Origin: Silurus meridionalis
Lineage: Eukaryota; Chordata; Actinopteri; Siluriformes; Siluridae
Assembly (NCBI RefSeq): GCF_014805685.1
Contig: NC_060890.1
Coordinates: 19,032,500 to 19,096,499, forward strand
Reading direction: 5' to 3'
DNA length: 64,000 nucleotides
The notes under the pieces are model-generated. The model saw only the letters and a list, made by a program, of their open reading frames with translations, had not been told where the DNA came from and searched no databases. This document shows, piece by piece, positions 23,556-35,951 of the stretch. Position 1 is the stretch's first letter. Every line of letters starts with the position of its first letter. Both the position numbers and the translations under genes were made by a program.

Positions 23556-24521
23556 TATTTCTTTTTATATATTTTTCACACTTTATAACTGTGGTGATCA
23601 AAAAAGCATGTCAAAATGCACAACAAACTGATCCTTGCAGCCCGTAATATATCTTTGCACTAAAGTTTGCACATGTGCACTTTTTGTAGTGTCCTAAGAT
23701 TAGTCCCAGTTCGTTTTGTGTAGTTCCATGTTTTATTTTAATTTTGTCAATTTGCTTTGTCTTATGTAGCACCCTGGTCCTATGGGAATGTTGTTTAATT
23801 TTACTGTGTACTCTTCTGCATATTGTTGGAAAGGACAACAAAAGCCTGCTTAACTTGATTGAATTCCATTCCTATCAGTCAGGAAATTCTTTTTAAATGA
23901 ACAGCTGACGACTAGAAATTAAAAGTTTTCATATCGTTAACTGTACTAAAACCTTAAGAAGGACTAGACTCAAATCCTGTTCTGGGTGACACGCGAGACT
24001 GAGAATATAAATCATTACATTTTTCTTGTTGTATACTATAAAGCCAAAAAGGCTTTTACTATTCATGATAACAGCAGTTATTTAGAGATTATTCACTGAA
24101 GAAATAGTGAGAGTTGGGCATTAACTTGGTGTTTTTCTTAAGTATAAACACATGGGACATTCTGCAACAGTAGAAAGTGAGTCATACATGCAAAATCTCC
24201 AAAAGTTCCTCCAAAAGTGGAGCATCAAGATAAATCAAGCAAGCCCACATGGCAAAAGGAGCCACAGCAGAAAATATGGGTCCAGATCAGGTACAAGCAT
24301 CATATCAGGCTTATTAAAACTGCATGCTCTTATCATATAGAAGGTGTACAGACTTTAGCAGGTCTATGTATGACAACATAACTAAAAGGAGGTTGTGCAG
24401 TGGTAAACAGAACCCTGGAACAGGAAGTCACTTATGGCATTTGAAAGAAATCTTCTCGGTCATGTTTTTACTTGACTAATCTTAGTTCATGCTTATATAT
24501 TGTTGAGGAATGAATCCCAGA

Positions 24522-25203
24522 CAGAGGTCGAAAGTAACAAATTATATTTACGTGTGTTTCTGCAATTAAGGATTTTTTTTTTGTGTGTACTTCTCCTTTT
24601 TTAATAGTTTTTAATATCTGTTATTTTACTTTTACATATTTATGTTTTGTTTTAAACATTGTAATTAACTACATTATATATTTTATTCTTCACTTATTAA
24701 AAAAAACTAAAAAATAAATAAAAAAATGTAGAAGAAATAAAGACAGAAATAGACAAGACAGATGCCAGTGATGCAGCTGAAAGCAAAATGCTGTCAAATC
24801 GAAAGTTGTTAAATGTGTCTGCTGACTGTCTGAGCGATTTGCAGTTTCTCTCATTATCATTAATGACATTATAATAGGAGATTTCTTTGAAATTGAGATT
24901 TCTTTTGAGATTTCTGTGAAAATGCAAAACACATTAAACTCAACTCATGGTAGTGTTATTGCAATTTAATTTGTGAAGGTGTTCTTTCAATTAAAAACAA
25001 ATTGTTCAAGATGTGTATCTCCCTGTCCTTTTTGAACAACACTAGAATCCCTGCCACTGCTTAAAAAACCTGGTAAATTTAATCTAAGTACATTTTTAAT
25101 TAGCTAATTTTTACTTAGGTTTCTAGACTGGTAACATTACTTGCACTTAAGTTTCAATGAAGCAACAATACTTTCACTTGAGTAGAATACTTTATTACCT
25201 CTG
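24522..25203. mobile_element. hAT-type MITE, 682 bp, complete
   Basis: Left end CAGAGGTCGAAAGTAACAAA (24522-24541). Right end ...ACTTTATTACCTCTG (to 25203), whose complement starts CAGAGGTAATAAAGTA. The 8-bp flanks are ATCCCAGA (24514-24521) and ATCCCATA (25204-25211), seven of eight identical, which is the hAT target-duplication length. Inside is AT-rich DNA with minus-strand ORFs (24690-24932, 24697-24927) that show no transposase motif, so it is non-autonomous. It is a different subfamily from the copies at 5333 and 41423. Confidence 0.85.
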
Positions 25204-25763
25204 ATCCCATATTAATTCTGCTCATTCTATTCTGTTGGTTTCATTAATTTTTAGTTTAATTAAATGATTCAAAAGATTGTCTGCTCTCATCTGTGCAGTG
25301 TGTGATAACACTTTTTGGGGTTTTAAAGATGATATGATGCTGATTAGACTTATGTGTAATTTGTTATGGCATGTAACTACTGTACTGCTTAAAAAAATGA
25401 TCAATGCCTGATAAAATATTTTAAAATACTTTTTTCTAACATTTATCATATTACATATTGTTTAGATAAGGTTGTGAAAAAACTACAAGCTATGTCCACA
25501 TTAATCTGGACAGATCTGAGGGCACACATCCCTATAATGTATATGCATAAAACATAAGAAGCTTTGTCCTCTGTCATCTCTGCCAAATTTTTATTAACTT
25601 TCTGTATTTCTGAATTACAATGCAAATGAACTTTTTTTTCCCTTTTGAAACAGGCACAACAGCTCCAGTACAACATCGTCAACCATTGAGTTTAATGAGT
25701 CATATGAATGTTTCACATGATTAGAACTATATTATCATATTTTTAATATTTCGGGTTTTTTTA

Positions 25764-25868
25764 TCAAATCAAATCAAATCAAATCAAATCAAATCAAATC
25801 AAATCAAATCAAATCAAATAAAATAAAATCAAATAAAATCAATCAAATCAAATCAAATCAAATCAAAT
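25764..25868. repeat. (AAATC)n microsatellite, likely the tail of the following repeat
   Basis: About 20 ATCAA/AAATC pentamers with a few ATAAA variants. On the minus strand this is a (GATTT)n tail, the usual 3' end of fish LINE-type repeats. Confidence 0.95.
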
Positions 25869-26540
25869 TTTATTCAGTGAAATGCTTTATACGACGGTCT
25901 GGCATGAGGGGAATAGGATGGGGAAAAAGAAAAGAAGCAGATAAATAAAGTATAAAGTATAAAAAACTAAATAAAATAAAATATAAGAATATAAGATATA
26001 AAGGATATATAAAGATATGTATGTAAAACAAAGAGAAAAATTTATATACAAAAAATTCTTATGGCAGTAGACAGTGACACGGTAAACAATGTGTAACAAA
26101 GTGTAAACAATAGACAATTTTAGTGGTGGGTTGTCCATAAAGTGTCCGTGTTCAGTATGGTGTGGTGTAAGGGTCCGTAAGTGTCCGTGTGCGGTATGGT
26201 GTGGTGTAAAGTGTTCATAAAGTGTCTGTGTGCGGTATGGTGTGGTATAAAGTGTCCATAAAGTGTCTGTGTGCGGTACGGTGTGGTATAAAAATAAATA
26301 AATATAAAGTGCACTTTGCTGTGCAAGTCCAGAGTTTAAAGTGTCGTGGTGCGAAAGGTGTGATATGTACAGAGAAGAAGTGTGATGATGGAGAGAGTGG
26401 ACCAGCTTTTAGATCCTGGGTGTTTCCTGGTTTAAACACCGAATGGCCTGCGGGAAGAAGCTCCTCCTCATTCTCTCTGTATTCGCTTTCAGGGAGTGGA
26501 AGCGTTTCCCTGAACGCAACAAAGAGTTCTCTATAATGTG
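25869..26540 (-). repeat. LINE-like dispersed repeat with an internal minisatellite
   Basis: The left end (AAATTTTATTCAGTGAAATGC) adjoins the pentamer tail. The right half (about 26400-26520) has the GGCCTGCGGGAAGAAGCTCC and AGGGAGTGGAAGCGTTTCCC words seen in a widespread fish LINE 3' region. I recognise the repeat from memory but cannot name its family with confidence. ORFs across it (26215-26577 minus, 26222-26536 plus) are not evidence of a gene. Confidence 0.5.
26131..26291. repeat. Minisatellite, four units of about 40 bp
   Basis: Four copies of a unit containing CATAAAGTGTC(C/T)GTGTGCG and GTATGGTGTGGTATAAA, with the second copy slightly shorter. The array lies inside the LINE-like repeat. 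Confidence 0.9.
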
Positions 26541-27395
26541 AACATGAAGTTTTAAAGATCAAATCTACCTTTTCCATTCACATAAATCAACCTTCGCTAT
26601 TTTTTCATCTCTCCATCACCATGGCTAAAAATGTTTTGCCAATATTTATAGAAATATACATAAAAAAACAAAAAAAAAACCCGAATTATAATTGAAAAGA
26701 TAAAAGGCATGTTGCAAGCCATACAACTCTCACAATTTCTAGAATATACAAAAGACAGATAAGAGTACTTTTTCTGTATCAGTAATACAAGTTGCCTATT
26801 GAATCAGTACACCTTATATTAAAGAAATCAGATGTGTAAAAATTCAAAGGTCACTTCAATATGCACTATATATCTCCTTGCAGTAAATTAACATCATCTT
26901 ATTTACTCGTTCAACCAAGCAGTGAGAGTCTGCTTACTGATAGCATTAGTCCAGACACAACATTCCACTCAGTGTGACGGCCTGTTAAATGCTTGGAAAA
27001 GAAAAAAAAAAGCTCAAGAGTTTGAGTTCAATATCGGTGGCTGACTCAGGTGCTCAACTCAATGATTTTTCTAAAATGACCTTGCTGGAAGGCAAAGAGC
27101 ACTCTCGGTGGACTTTATAAAGAGGAAGCCTTTTCTAAAGATCCGTATTGCCTCTTAGATGTCTGATGTTATTTGTAATGTTGTCACCATTTTTGCACAA
27201 TCAATTCAACCCATTAGTGTACGCATCAAGCCTTATAAAGTACTTTTAAGTATATTTAGATTTAGAATTAGACGTTAGCAAAACGAAAGTGTAATTTCTT
27301 GGATATTTTTTAAGACAGGTACTATTGGGAAAAAAACAAACTTTTAAATTGCCACACATATACAGTGGCAGCTACTGAAACACGAGAACATTTTT
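26541..27395. other. Unique-looking non-coding stretch
   Basis: No gene or transposon end is visible. About 26880-27240 has balanced composition and could be conserved non-coding DNA. Confidence 0.45.
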
Positions 27396-28074
27396 GTACA
27401 TTATTTTAATTGATTGTGTACAATTGTCTGCTGTTTCCTACATTATTAGTTGTTTATGTCATGTTGATCAGAATAAATTATGCTGGTTTAACCTGGATAG
27501 TCTTAACCACCAAAACATCTGGGCATCAGTTCATAGTATAAGTCATTAAATGTAAATTATTAAACCGTTTGTCATAATATGTCAAGTTTAAATTTCTATT
27601 CAACTTTTTTTAGTAGATGTGTTTGGCATCTTTGAATTTCAGCAGCACAAATTTATTTATTTGTTTGCATATCTGATTTATATTGATTGCAAGAGGCCAG
27701 ACAGGATTCACACTTTTACTGTACTGTACAAGTGAAGGTTCACGAGATTCACCTATTTTAGAGAACTAGCTGATCATTGGTTGATATGATGCTGCTCACT
27801 CACCTTTAGTGAAATTCAAAATTCATCTGCACAATTCATCAATTCAAGTCACATTTACCGAAAACTTTAATAGAAATTTTAGATGACAGATAATGACAAC
27901 TGGTTTAACCATTTTGCATTCAATGACTTATGCAATGAGATGATGCCTTAACGTTTTTGGGGTTAAGGGTTAATTTAGGTGAAACCAGTATAATATATTT
28001 TGATCAACATGACAAACAACTGATAATGTAGGAGACAGCAGACACTTGTACTCAATAAATTAAATAAATGTACC
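27396..28074. mobile_element. DNA transposon or foldback element with about 190-bp inverted repeats
   Basis: The left arm (27396-27583) and the right arm (27885-28074) are inverted copies of each other, moderately diverged. Landmark shared words are GTCTGCTGT.TCCTACATTAT, AGTTGTTT and GTCATGTTGATCA, then GCTGGTTT/CTGGTTT and TTAAACC/TTAAACCA. About 300 bp separates the arms and carries no ORF. The arms may extend further out, because the flanks remain vaguely similar. Superfamily unknown, no clear TSD. Confidence 0.75.
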
Positions 28075-29051
28075 AAAGCGTTCGCAATTTGATCAAAGCA
28101 ACGAGAAACGCTTTTATGATGAGCACAATTGACTAAATGATGTGGAAGTCATTTTGAGAATTTCATTTCTGATCTGAGAAACGCTCCAAATCAAATCAAA
28201 TATGCAATAAAATAAATACATTTGTCCTGTTAAAATTCATATCTTCCATACAGAAGAAATTTAACCTTGTGCAGGTTCAATCATTGTAACCAAAACCGTA
28301 GTTTACTACTCAAACTGTGCATCATCATACTGACAAAATGACTAAACATTTCGACTTTTGTTTGTGAACAATGACAAAAGGACTTCTTATGGCATTGACA
28401 TGTTCATGGACACAAATACTTATTTTTGAGAGATGAACTAAGGCTTTTGAGAAATGTACAGGCTTTTGCAAGAAATCCAATGTGTTGTGCTGTTTGTACA
28501 CGTTGTTTTGAGGATGCAGTTACTAGTTTTCAAATATTAAGGATATTTTGAGAAATGCTCCAAAGCCACTGAGAAAAACTGTAAATATGCAGGGTATGTA
28601 GGAAAAGCACACTTTGCTTTGCCACCAGATTGGTAAAGTATGCCACACCCCATGAATCCCATTACCGTGGTCTTCCCTGCTAAAACAACACTTTTCATTG
28701 TCTGCCTAAAGAGACTGTCAGCACAAAAATGCAGGCTGGGAGATTGATGATCCAATCAGGACCCCATTTACTGTCAGCCAGGTTCATCAGCTACTGATAG
28801 TGTGTGTCCTAGAAAGGGGCAAATTAATTGAAAGATGGCTCTGTTGCCACAGGGCATTTTTTTTATTTATGGTATTTAGTAATTTGAACACCAAACCTAT
28901 TGAATCACTAAAAAGTTTTAGACTTCATACAATAAGTGATGAGCTATAATAGCAATGAGATTGTTTAAACGATGGCACTGTATGTCAGTGTTGTTAAATT
29001 ATCAATACATTTTCTGTGTCATTGAAGAGGGTAAAAACATGAGACCAGAGC
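28075..29051. other. Non-coding stretch
   Basis: Two GAGAAA.GCTCCAAA words (about 28177 and 28551) hint that part of this is an extension of the foldback repeat or a second copy. The rest is plain. The ORF at 28537-28755 (minus) shows no known motif. Confidence 0.4.
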
Positions 29052-29059
29052 GCTGATTT

Positions 29060-29616
29060 CAGTGTTCGAATTGTGTCATAGCTCTTGGGAGGAACCCACA
29101 CATTCCCAGGACCCCAATTACCCCAACCCTTACAGAAGCATTAAATAATAAAAAAGACATTTCAAATTTTTTTATTTACTAGCACATTTCAATTAATGTA
29201 AATGTACCAAAAAATATATTTCAACACTTTGCATTTATGAGTAATATTGGAAAGAGCTATCTACACTTTCTGTCTTTCTGCTAAAGTAAGCACGTAAACA
29301 GAACAAAACCAATAATGTGGACATTTTCTAAAACTCTTCATTCACCATTGTTTAGAATAACCCACACTGGCGTGTAGTGCACTTTAGCATTTAGACTTTT
29401 TCAGACAAAAATCTAATTTGAAATAGTTTATTACAAAATTGGGGCAAATAATAGACAGTATCGCATTGGTGCAGTGGCAGCACGATAATTTGAATGCATC
29501 TAGTATACTAGTTTTAATAAAAGTACATTTTTTTGCTCTTCATGAGGAGTCCCTTAATGCTAATGAGAGGTCTGGGACCCTCAAATGCCCCCAGCCCCCC
29601 CTGATTTCAAACACTG
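29060..29616. mobile_element. hAT-like MITE, 557 bp (probable)
   Basis: Left terminus CAGTGTTCGAA (29060-29070). The right terminus TTCAAACACTG ends at 29616. Ten of eleven bases match as an inverted repeat. Flanking octamers are GCTGATTT (29052-29059) and GCTGATGA (29617-29624), six of eight identical, in keeping with an old 8-bp hAT duplication. No transposase motif inside. Confidence 0.65.
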
Positions 29617-32147
29617 GCTGATGAAATTCTTGAATCTAATTGGTCAAAAAGTCTAGATTGACAATAATGAAAGTCCTGTTAAATGTGTTACTGGTACAGA
29701 ACTGACATACAAGAAACAGTGTAGGCATGCCACATTGTTGTTATGGCAAAATGTTTGAAACTTCTTTTTTAGTCTCCAGTGTCAGTACTTTGTAACAGTC
29801 AGAGAAAATGCTGTAAGCTTCCTGAAGCAGGAAAATCAAATTGGTATTATACATGTACTGCTGTCATCAGAAATTTCCTCTTTCTGCACATGGCTTGCTC
29901 CCCAACATGACACGTGCTTTCCATGTTTTGAGTTTATTCTCGCCCCACATATTTTTTTTGCCTAGACTGTCATGTGCCTTTTTATTAGTTCTAACCTGTT
30001 CTCTGTTTTGTCCATGATTAGTCTGAGTATTTACGTCTTCCTTAAAGGGGATATAACACACACAATTTCGGCCAATCTCATGTTAATCTTGAGTAGTATA
30101 GCACCCTTGATATCTGTGAAGAGTCTTTACTTTTATTGGATTTATAAAAGCAAGATACTGCTTGTTTCCCAAAAACAGCCAGGCCTCTGGAGGTGTGCCG
30201 TAGACGGAGCTAAAGAATTTCAAACGCACAGATTTTAAATCGCAATTATCTGCAAGCTGTGAAACCCCTATAAATACACACAGTGACATAAACTTTTGTC
30301 TTAAATTAACTATGGCTAGCAATCCGATCCTGCCATACATATCTGAACCACAATCAGATCCTGATAGAAATTGAACATTAAAAACACCAGCACCAGTCAT
30401 GATATACGATGTACGATCGATGTACACGATATATGATGATGGTTACTTTCTTTCTTTGAAAAAATACTTTTTGAGCATTTCCTGTGGAGATCTGCTGACG
30501 AATTCAGTAACGTTGAAGGTGTGCCATTGCTCTCATTTGGGTTTCTGTGTATGAGCGCTCTTCCGGGAGCCCATACAAGGAATTCCAAAGAACTTCCCAA
30601 AAATTATATGATCCCAGAAGGAGTGTATGTGGCACAGAAATACTTCATCATACGTCCAATCAGGTTTTTAAATCTTTCCATGTTTAGCATAAGAGTACAA
30701 CTCTTTAACAGTATAGCTAACTCAAAACATATAAAAAAGCATTACACCCCATTCATTAAGTGTTATTATGCAATTTGGATAGGTAATTTTGCACTTTGCG
30801 TGCACGTGTTCTGTGTTAGTGTTTATATTTCTATTAAACTTAAACATCAATAGTTATGCCAATAATTATTATCATACTGTACGAGTGTACTATTTATTTA
30901 TTTTTATAATACACATTCCTCATGCCTCCATATTTTTTTTATTTAATTTTGTAATTTATTTTCCCTATACTTCTTTTTATACTTATTCAACTGTTTGCTT
31001 AGTTGCAGGAGCTCTGCTACATAAGCATTACACTCGCCTGTTCTATTTTTTCCCCCAGAATATACTATAAATTGTGATGTGACAATAAATCATACCAAAT
31101 CAAATGAGTAGCTCTGCTTCACATCGGATTGCATCACAATACCACATCTTTGATTGTTTGTGTAATACAGCATGCCTTGTTGGGTTTATTCCTTTTATAG
31201 AAACCTTAATATATTTCTCAATGTGTCTAAAGGCTCCCATGCTTTCCCAGTAGTTATAAAACAGTTCTGAACTCTATCTATGCTTTTATGATCAGAAAAT
31301 ATAATCAGACAATATGCAACAAGTAACATTTACATTTTGTTCAAACCATATAAGATGATATTTCTTAGCATGTACTTCAGATATAGTTAAAGAAACATCA
31401 TAGAATCACTTTTGCGCTTTAAATGTGTGTAATACAGTCTCAAATACTGCTTTTAAACAACAAAGAAATAGAATATTTCTCTCTGAATTTATGCAAGTTT
31501 GTGTGCTGCTGCTGTTTTGATAGATCTGCTTGGATCTGCCGTATCATGATGCCTTTTTATATTATGCCTGTGGGTCACACTGTCTTTCCTGCTAGAAATG
31601 AATTCAGCTTAACATGTTTGCTTCTTGTATAATGACTCCTATTTTCCCTTGAATTTGTTTTAACCCACAAGCTATTCCCAAATGCAGGATAGCACATTTC
31701 TGTTCAAAAAACAGCTTAAAATTGTATTTTTATTCTCATAAAGGGGTCAGGAGATTGACATAGATAAAAGCCATTAAAATTGTTTGTAAGCTTTGAAAAC
31801 CTCACTGTTGAACATTATCATATGCTTGATTTCCACCATTTATTTGCTATTCTGACTGCTAAAGGATTTCACTTTGGGTATTTCACAATAAATGGGTTGA
31901 AACTATGTAATATTTTGACTGCATGTAAGGGGTTTTTCGATTGACTACAAAATGTATTTACTGCATGAAGAAAACAGTTGGAACTCAAAACTAAAATTGG
32001 TCTGCATTAAAAACACTACAATGTTTAAAATTAAGAAAAAAGCTTGCAGAGAAAATCAAGCATCCTATAATGAGTACAGAAAGAAAGTACTTTCTTAGCT
32101 TTTAAGCATTTAGTGCTGAAAATTAGCAGCAGGTTTCCTTGCAGACA
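29617..32147. other. Non-coding stretch with possible repeat relics
   Basis: About 30030-30660 may be a decayed repeat: a plus-strand frame from ATG at 30312 reads MASNPILPYISEPQSDPDRN and then meets a stop. It faintly recalls acidic YxxEP-type motifs in fish transposon-linked proteins. About 30980-31105 ends in a LINE-like GTGACAATAAATCAT tail. The rest is AT-rich and empty. Confidence 0.35.
30980..31105 (+). repeat. LINE-like 3' tail fragment
   Basis: TGATGTGACAATAAATCATA followed by CCAAATCAAAT matches the general form of fish LINE 3' ends. Only the last part is left. Confidence 0.35.
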
Positions 32148-32149
32148 TA

Positions 32150-33675
32150 CAGGTGCATCTCAATAAATTTGAATGTCATGGAAAAGTTCATTTATTTCAG
32201 TAATTCAACTCAAATTGTGAAACTTCGTATTAAATAAATTCAATGCACACAGACTGAAGTAGTTTAAGTTCTTTTCATTGTGATGATTTTGGCTCACATT
32301 TAACAAAAACCCACCAATTCATCTAAAAACATTTGAATATGGTGGCATGCCAATCAGCTAATCAACTCAAAACACCTGCAAAGGTTTCCTGAGCCTTCAA
32401 AATGGTATCTCAGTTTGGTTCACAAGACTACACAATCACGGGGAAGACTGCTGATCTGACAGCTGTCCAAAAGACAATAATTGACACCCTTCACAAGGAG
32501 GGTAAGACACAAACATTCATTGCCAAAAAGGCTGCTGTTCACAGAGTGCTGTATCCAAGCATGTTAACAGAAAGATGACAAAGGGAAAAAGTGTGGAAGA
32601 AAAAGAAGCAAAACCAACCAAGAGAACTGCAGGCTTGAGAGGCTTGTCAAGCAAAATCAATTCAAAAATTAGGGTGAACAAGGAATGGACTGAGGCTGGG
32701 GTCAAGGCATCAAAAGCCACCACATACAGACGTGTCTAGGAATTTGGCTACAGTTGCCACATTCCTCTTGTTAAGCCTCTCCGGAACCACAGACAATGTC
32801 AGAAGCCTCTTACCTGGGCTAAAGAGAAGAAGAACTGGACTCTTGCCCAGTGGTCCAAAGTCACTTTTCAGTTGAGAGCAATCTTTCTATTTTTATTTCA
32901 AAAACAAGGTCCTAGAGTCTAGAGGAAGGGTGGAGAAGCTCATAGCCCAAGTTGCTTAAAGTCTAATGTTATGTTTCCACAGTCTGTGATGATTTGGGGT
33001 GCAACATCATCTGCTGGTGGTGGTCCACTGTGTTTTTTGAAAACCAAAGTCACTGCACCTGTTTACCAAGAAATTTTAGAGCACTTCATGCTTCCTTCTG
33101 CTGACCAGCTTTTTAAAGATGCTGATTTTATTTTCCAGCAGAATTTGGCACCTGCCCACACTGCCAAAAGCACCAAAAGTTGGTTAAATGACCATAGTGT
33201 TGGTGTGCTTGACTGGCCAGCAAACGCACCAGATCTGAACCCCATAGAGAATTTATGGGGTATTGTCGAAAGGAAAATGAGAAACAAGAGACCAAAAAAA
33301 TGCATATAAGCTGAAGGCCAATGTCAAAGAAACCTGAGTTTCCATACCACCTCAGCAGTGCCACAGACTGATCACCTCCATGCCATGTTAAATTGAGGCA
33401 GTAATTAAAGCAAAAAGAGCCCCTACCAAGAATTGAGTACATATGCAGTAAATCAACATACTTTCCAGAAGGCAACAATTCACTTATGAAGTATTAAAAT
33501 TGTTTGAGTGAATTGGTGGGTTTTTGTTAAATCTCCAAAATCATCACAATTAAACGACTTAAACTACTTCAGTCTGTGTGCACTGAATTTATTTAATACA
33601 CGAGTTTCACAATTTGAGTTGTATTACTGAAATAAATGAACTTTACCACAACATTCTATTTTATTGAGACACCTG
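32150..33675 (+). mobile_element. Full-length Tc1-like transposon with long inverted repeats
   Basis: Left end CAGGTGCATCTCAATAAATT preceded by TA (32148-32149). The right end is the complement, ...TTATTGAGACACCTG at 33675, followed by CA where TA is expected. The inverted repeats are about 180-190 bp long (32150-32337 and 33490-33675) and contain the shared AATTCAACTCAAATTGTGAAA and ACACAGACTGAAGTAGTTTA. This is the long-repeat type of fish Tc1 element, a common family that I recognise. Length about 1.5 kb. The transposase inside is broken. Confidence 0.95.
32402..33436 (+). pseudogene. Tc1-like transposase pseudogene (DD34E)
   Basis: From the ATG at 32402 (MVSQFGSQDYTITGKTADLT) through the paired-like helix-turn-helix region (VQKTIIDTLHKEG) to the RNase H-fold catalytic domain. 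The last open part is 32971-33309 (VMIWGATSSAGGGPLCF, FIFQQNLAPAHTAKS, LDWPANAPDLNPIENLWG). The second catalytic Asp is Asn (AAT, 33142-33144). The third residue, Glu of PIEN (33247-33249), is intact with the 34-residue spacing of this group. At the first catalytic site the codon is GTT (32871-32873), Val instead of Asp, next to a 1-nt deletion. Many stops and frameshifts lie upstream. Confidence 0.9.
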
Positions 33676-34938
33676 CACTTGTACACTTCTACACAAAAAG
33701 AAAAACAATAGGTGTTTTTTTTTTAACCTTCCCTACACTTTTCTTTTAGGTGGGCATGCTGCATTGATGACTAGGAGGAAAATAGTGACTCAGGTAATAA
33801 AAGAGAGCACTGCATTCCTATATACTGTATCTGACACAATGGCAAGTTGTCAAGCAAAAAAAAAAAAAACCCATACAAAAATAGTATCAGACATGCAAAT
33901 TTGCATTTATCTTCATAATTCAATTTGAGGATACAAAGGTTCATATTTTCGGTTAGAATTAGGATCTAATTATCAATCCAAACTTTTGTATGATGTAGTT
34001 CATCTAAGATTTATCACAATCCAATTTTATGCCTCATAAATTGTATACATTTTTGTGTTTCAGTTAACGAACACGAGCACACGAACACATTAAATGAATG
34101 AATAAAAATTAACACTGACTACTTACATAAATCTGTACAAATTTACATTGAAACTGTACATTAGATATTCTTAACTATTTATGCACAAAATAAAACACTT
34201 CAAGTGTGCTGCTATAAAATACTAATCAAGAAACAGCTAAACTTATAAACATTGTATTGGTCAAAAATATTCCATATTAATGATGAAAATTGTTTGTTTT
34301 CATTTGTCTACTATTAATTGCACATAATTGTGCTGCATGTGACAAAGTCAGCTGTTAAATAAAACCTAGTATATTTTTTTTGTTCTTTTGTTCAATCAGA
34401 TTTGAATTCAGCAGAACTGTGATATAAAAGCATTAAGAAAATTATTAGAAATGACAATGTATATATACGTAGGGTGAGCGATTTCCTTCCTTTGCTGCAA
34501 ACACAAGTGTGATTAGCAGGATCTATAAATAAGCCTGAACTGATGTGCGGATGATTAGAAGGGGAAGTAAAGGTCATTCACCAAAAGAGCACTTTGACAT
34601 GAACAGACCATAAGAGAGCAACAAGAGCTTGATCTGTGCTGAAGGGCCTGATTACACTGAAGGAGCTGATTAGCAGCAAAAAACCTGATTGCAGTGAGAA
34701 ACTGTTAACTTGCTGTTTTTAATTGCCATTTAAAATCCTTTAAATCATTTATGTAATATTATTCAGAAAGAAGGAACATAGAAGTTCGCTATAGTGCATA
34801 GATAAAAGCCAAATTTACACAACATACATTATGGAGCAATGGAGTCAATGTTATTGAATGCACTGCTACAGTTACATACTGTTACATACTTTAAGCCTTT
34901 ACTCCAAACCCAATGATTTCCCATGTCACTTTAACAAA

Positions 34939-34939
<1 letters not shown>
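33676..34939. other. Non-coding stretch
   Basis: AT-rich with short A-runs (33857-33869). No gene seen. The ORF at 34392-34577 (minus) is unrecognised. Confidence 0.5.

Positions 34940-35033
<94 letters not shown>
34940..35033. repeat. (CTAT)n microsatellite
   Basis: About 23 perfect tetramers. Confidence 0.98.
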
Positions 35034-35329
35034 AAGCATGGGCTTTCCCTTTTAATAAAATATTGAAAATAACGGTCACATTTTGAGACACTCCATACTC
35101 TCTACTGCTGTAAATATGTGTTTCTTTGATCATTAAATGAGAATAAACTGAGCCGACTCCAAGTACATAAACTGTAAATCTTCTCAAAATGTAAACAGTT
35201 CACACAAACAACTCATTACTATTCCAGCCATGATGCACATTATGTATCACTCAGATACGCAGAGGACATCTATCGCAGTGGACCAGTTAATGTCTTGTCA
35301 TGAGACATATGGAGATACAAAGACTGCAA

Positions 35330-35437
<108 letters not shown>

Positions 35438-35712
35438 AGGGGGGTTGCTCATAGAAGTTCACCACTCATTATGTGAAGGTAAAGGGATAAATAAAGAAGA
35501 AGAGATAAATCTTACAAACACACTGCTAATACAGCTTTACTCTTATGAGACCCACACATCTTTTAGCAAGGAAATGAGCCTTTAAATCTATATAATGCAA
35601 CCACTATATTTTCACTATACATTACTCATGTTACTATAATGCAACTTTATTACAATTAATATTATTTATAGAGAATTAGAAGAAGAAAAGGGAATAAGAA
35701 AAACTACCACCC

Positions 35713-35766
35713 TATCATCATCATTATCATCATCATCATCATCATCATCATCATTATTATTATTGT
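35713..35766. repeat. (ATC)n microsatellite
   Basis: ATC/ATT trimer array. Confidence 0.9.
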
Positions 35767-35848
35767 TATTAATTATTAAATGATTATTTATTTTATCAAC
35801 ATCACCACCAATATTATTATTAGTTATTATTTAATAATTGTGTATTTT

Positions 35849-35883
<35 letters not shown>

Positions 35884-35951
35884 TAATACTACTAATATGG
35901 TTTTATTTATTTATTTGTTTGTTTATTTGTTTGTTTGTTTGTTTGTTTGTT
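35849..35951. repeat. (ATC)n and (TTTG)n/(TTTA)n microsatellites
   Basis: Twelve ATC units (35849-35884), then, after a short gap, TTTA and TTTG tetramers (about 35904-35951). Confidence 0.93.

Larger units (their letters stand above)
22149..24513. other. Non-coding stretch with microsatellites and a LINE-like tail
   Basis: Contains (ATT)n at 22654-22701, (TG)n at 23022-23071 and an L2-type 3' tail at about 23320-23555, all listed separately. The remainder is AT-rich without gene signals. ORFs at 23611-23841 (minus) and 24152-24340 have no known domain. Confidence 0.5.

Noticed and set aside
25764..25868. Regular array that might suggest a CRISPR-like repeat
   Set aside because: Pentamer repeats with no spacers in a fish genome. 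It is the tail of a LINE-like repeat.
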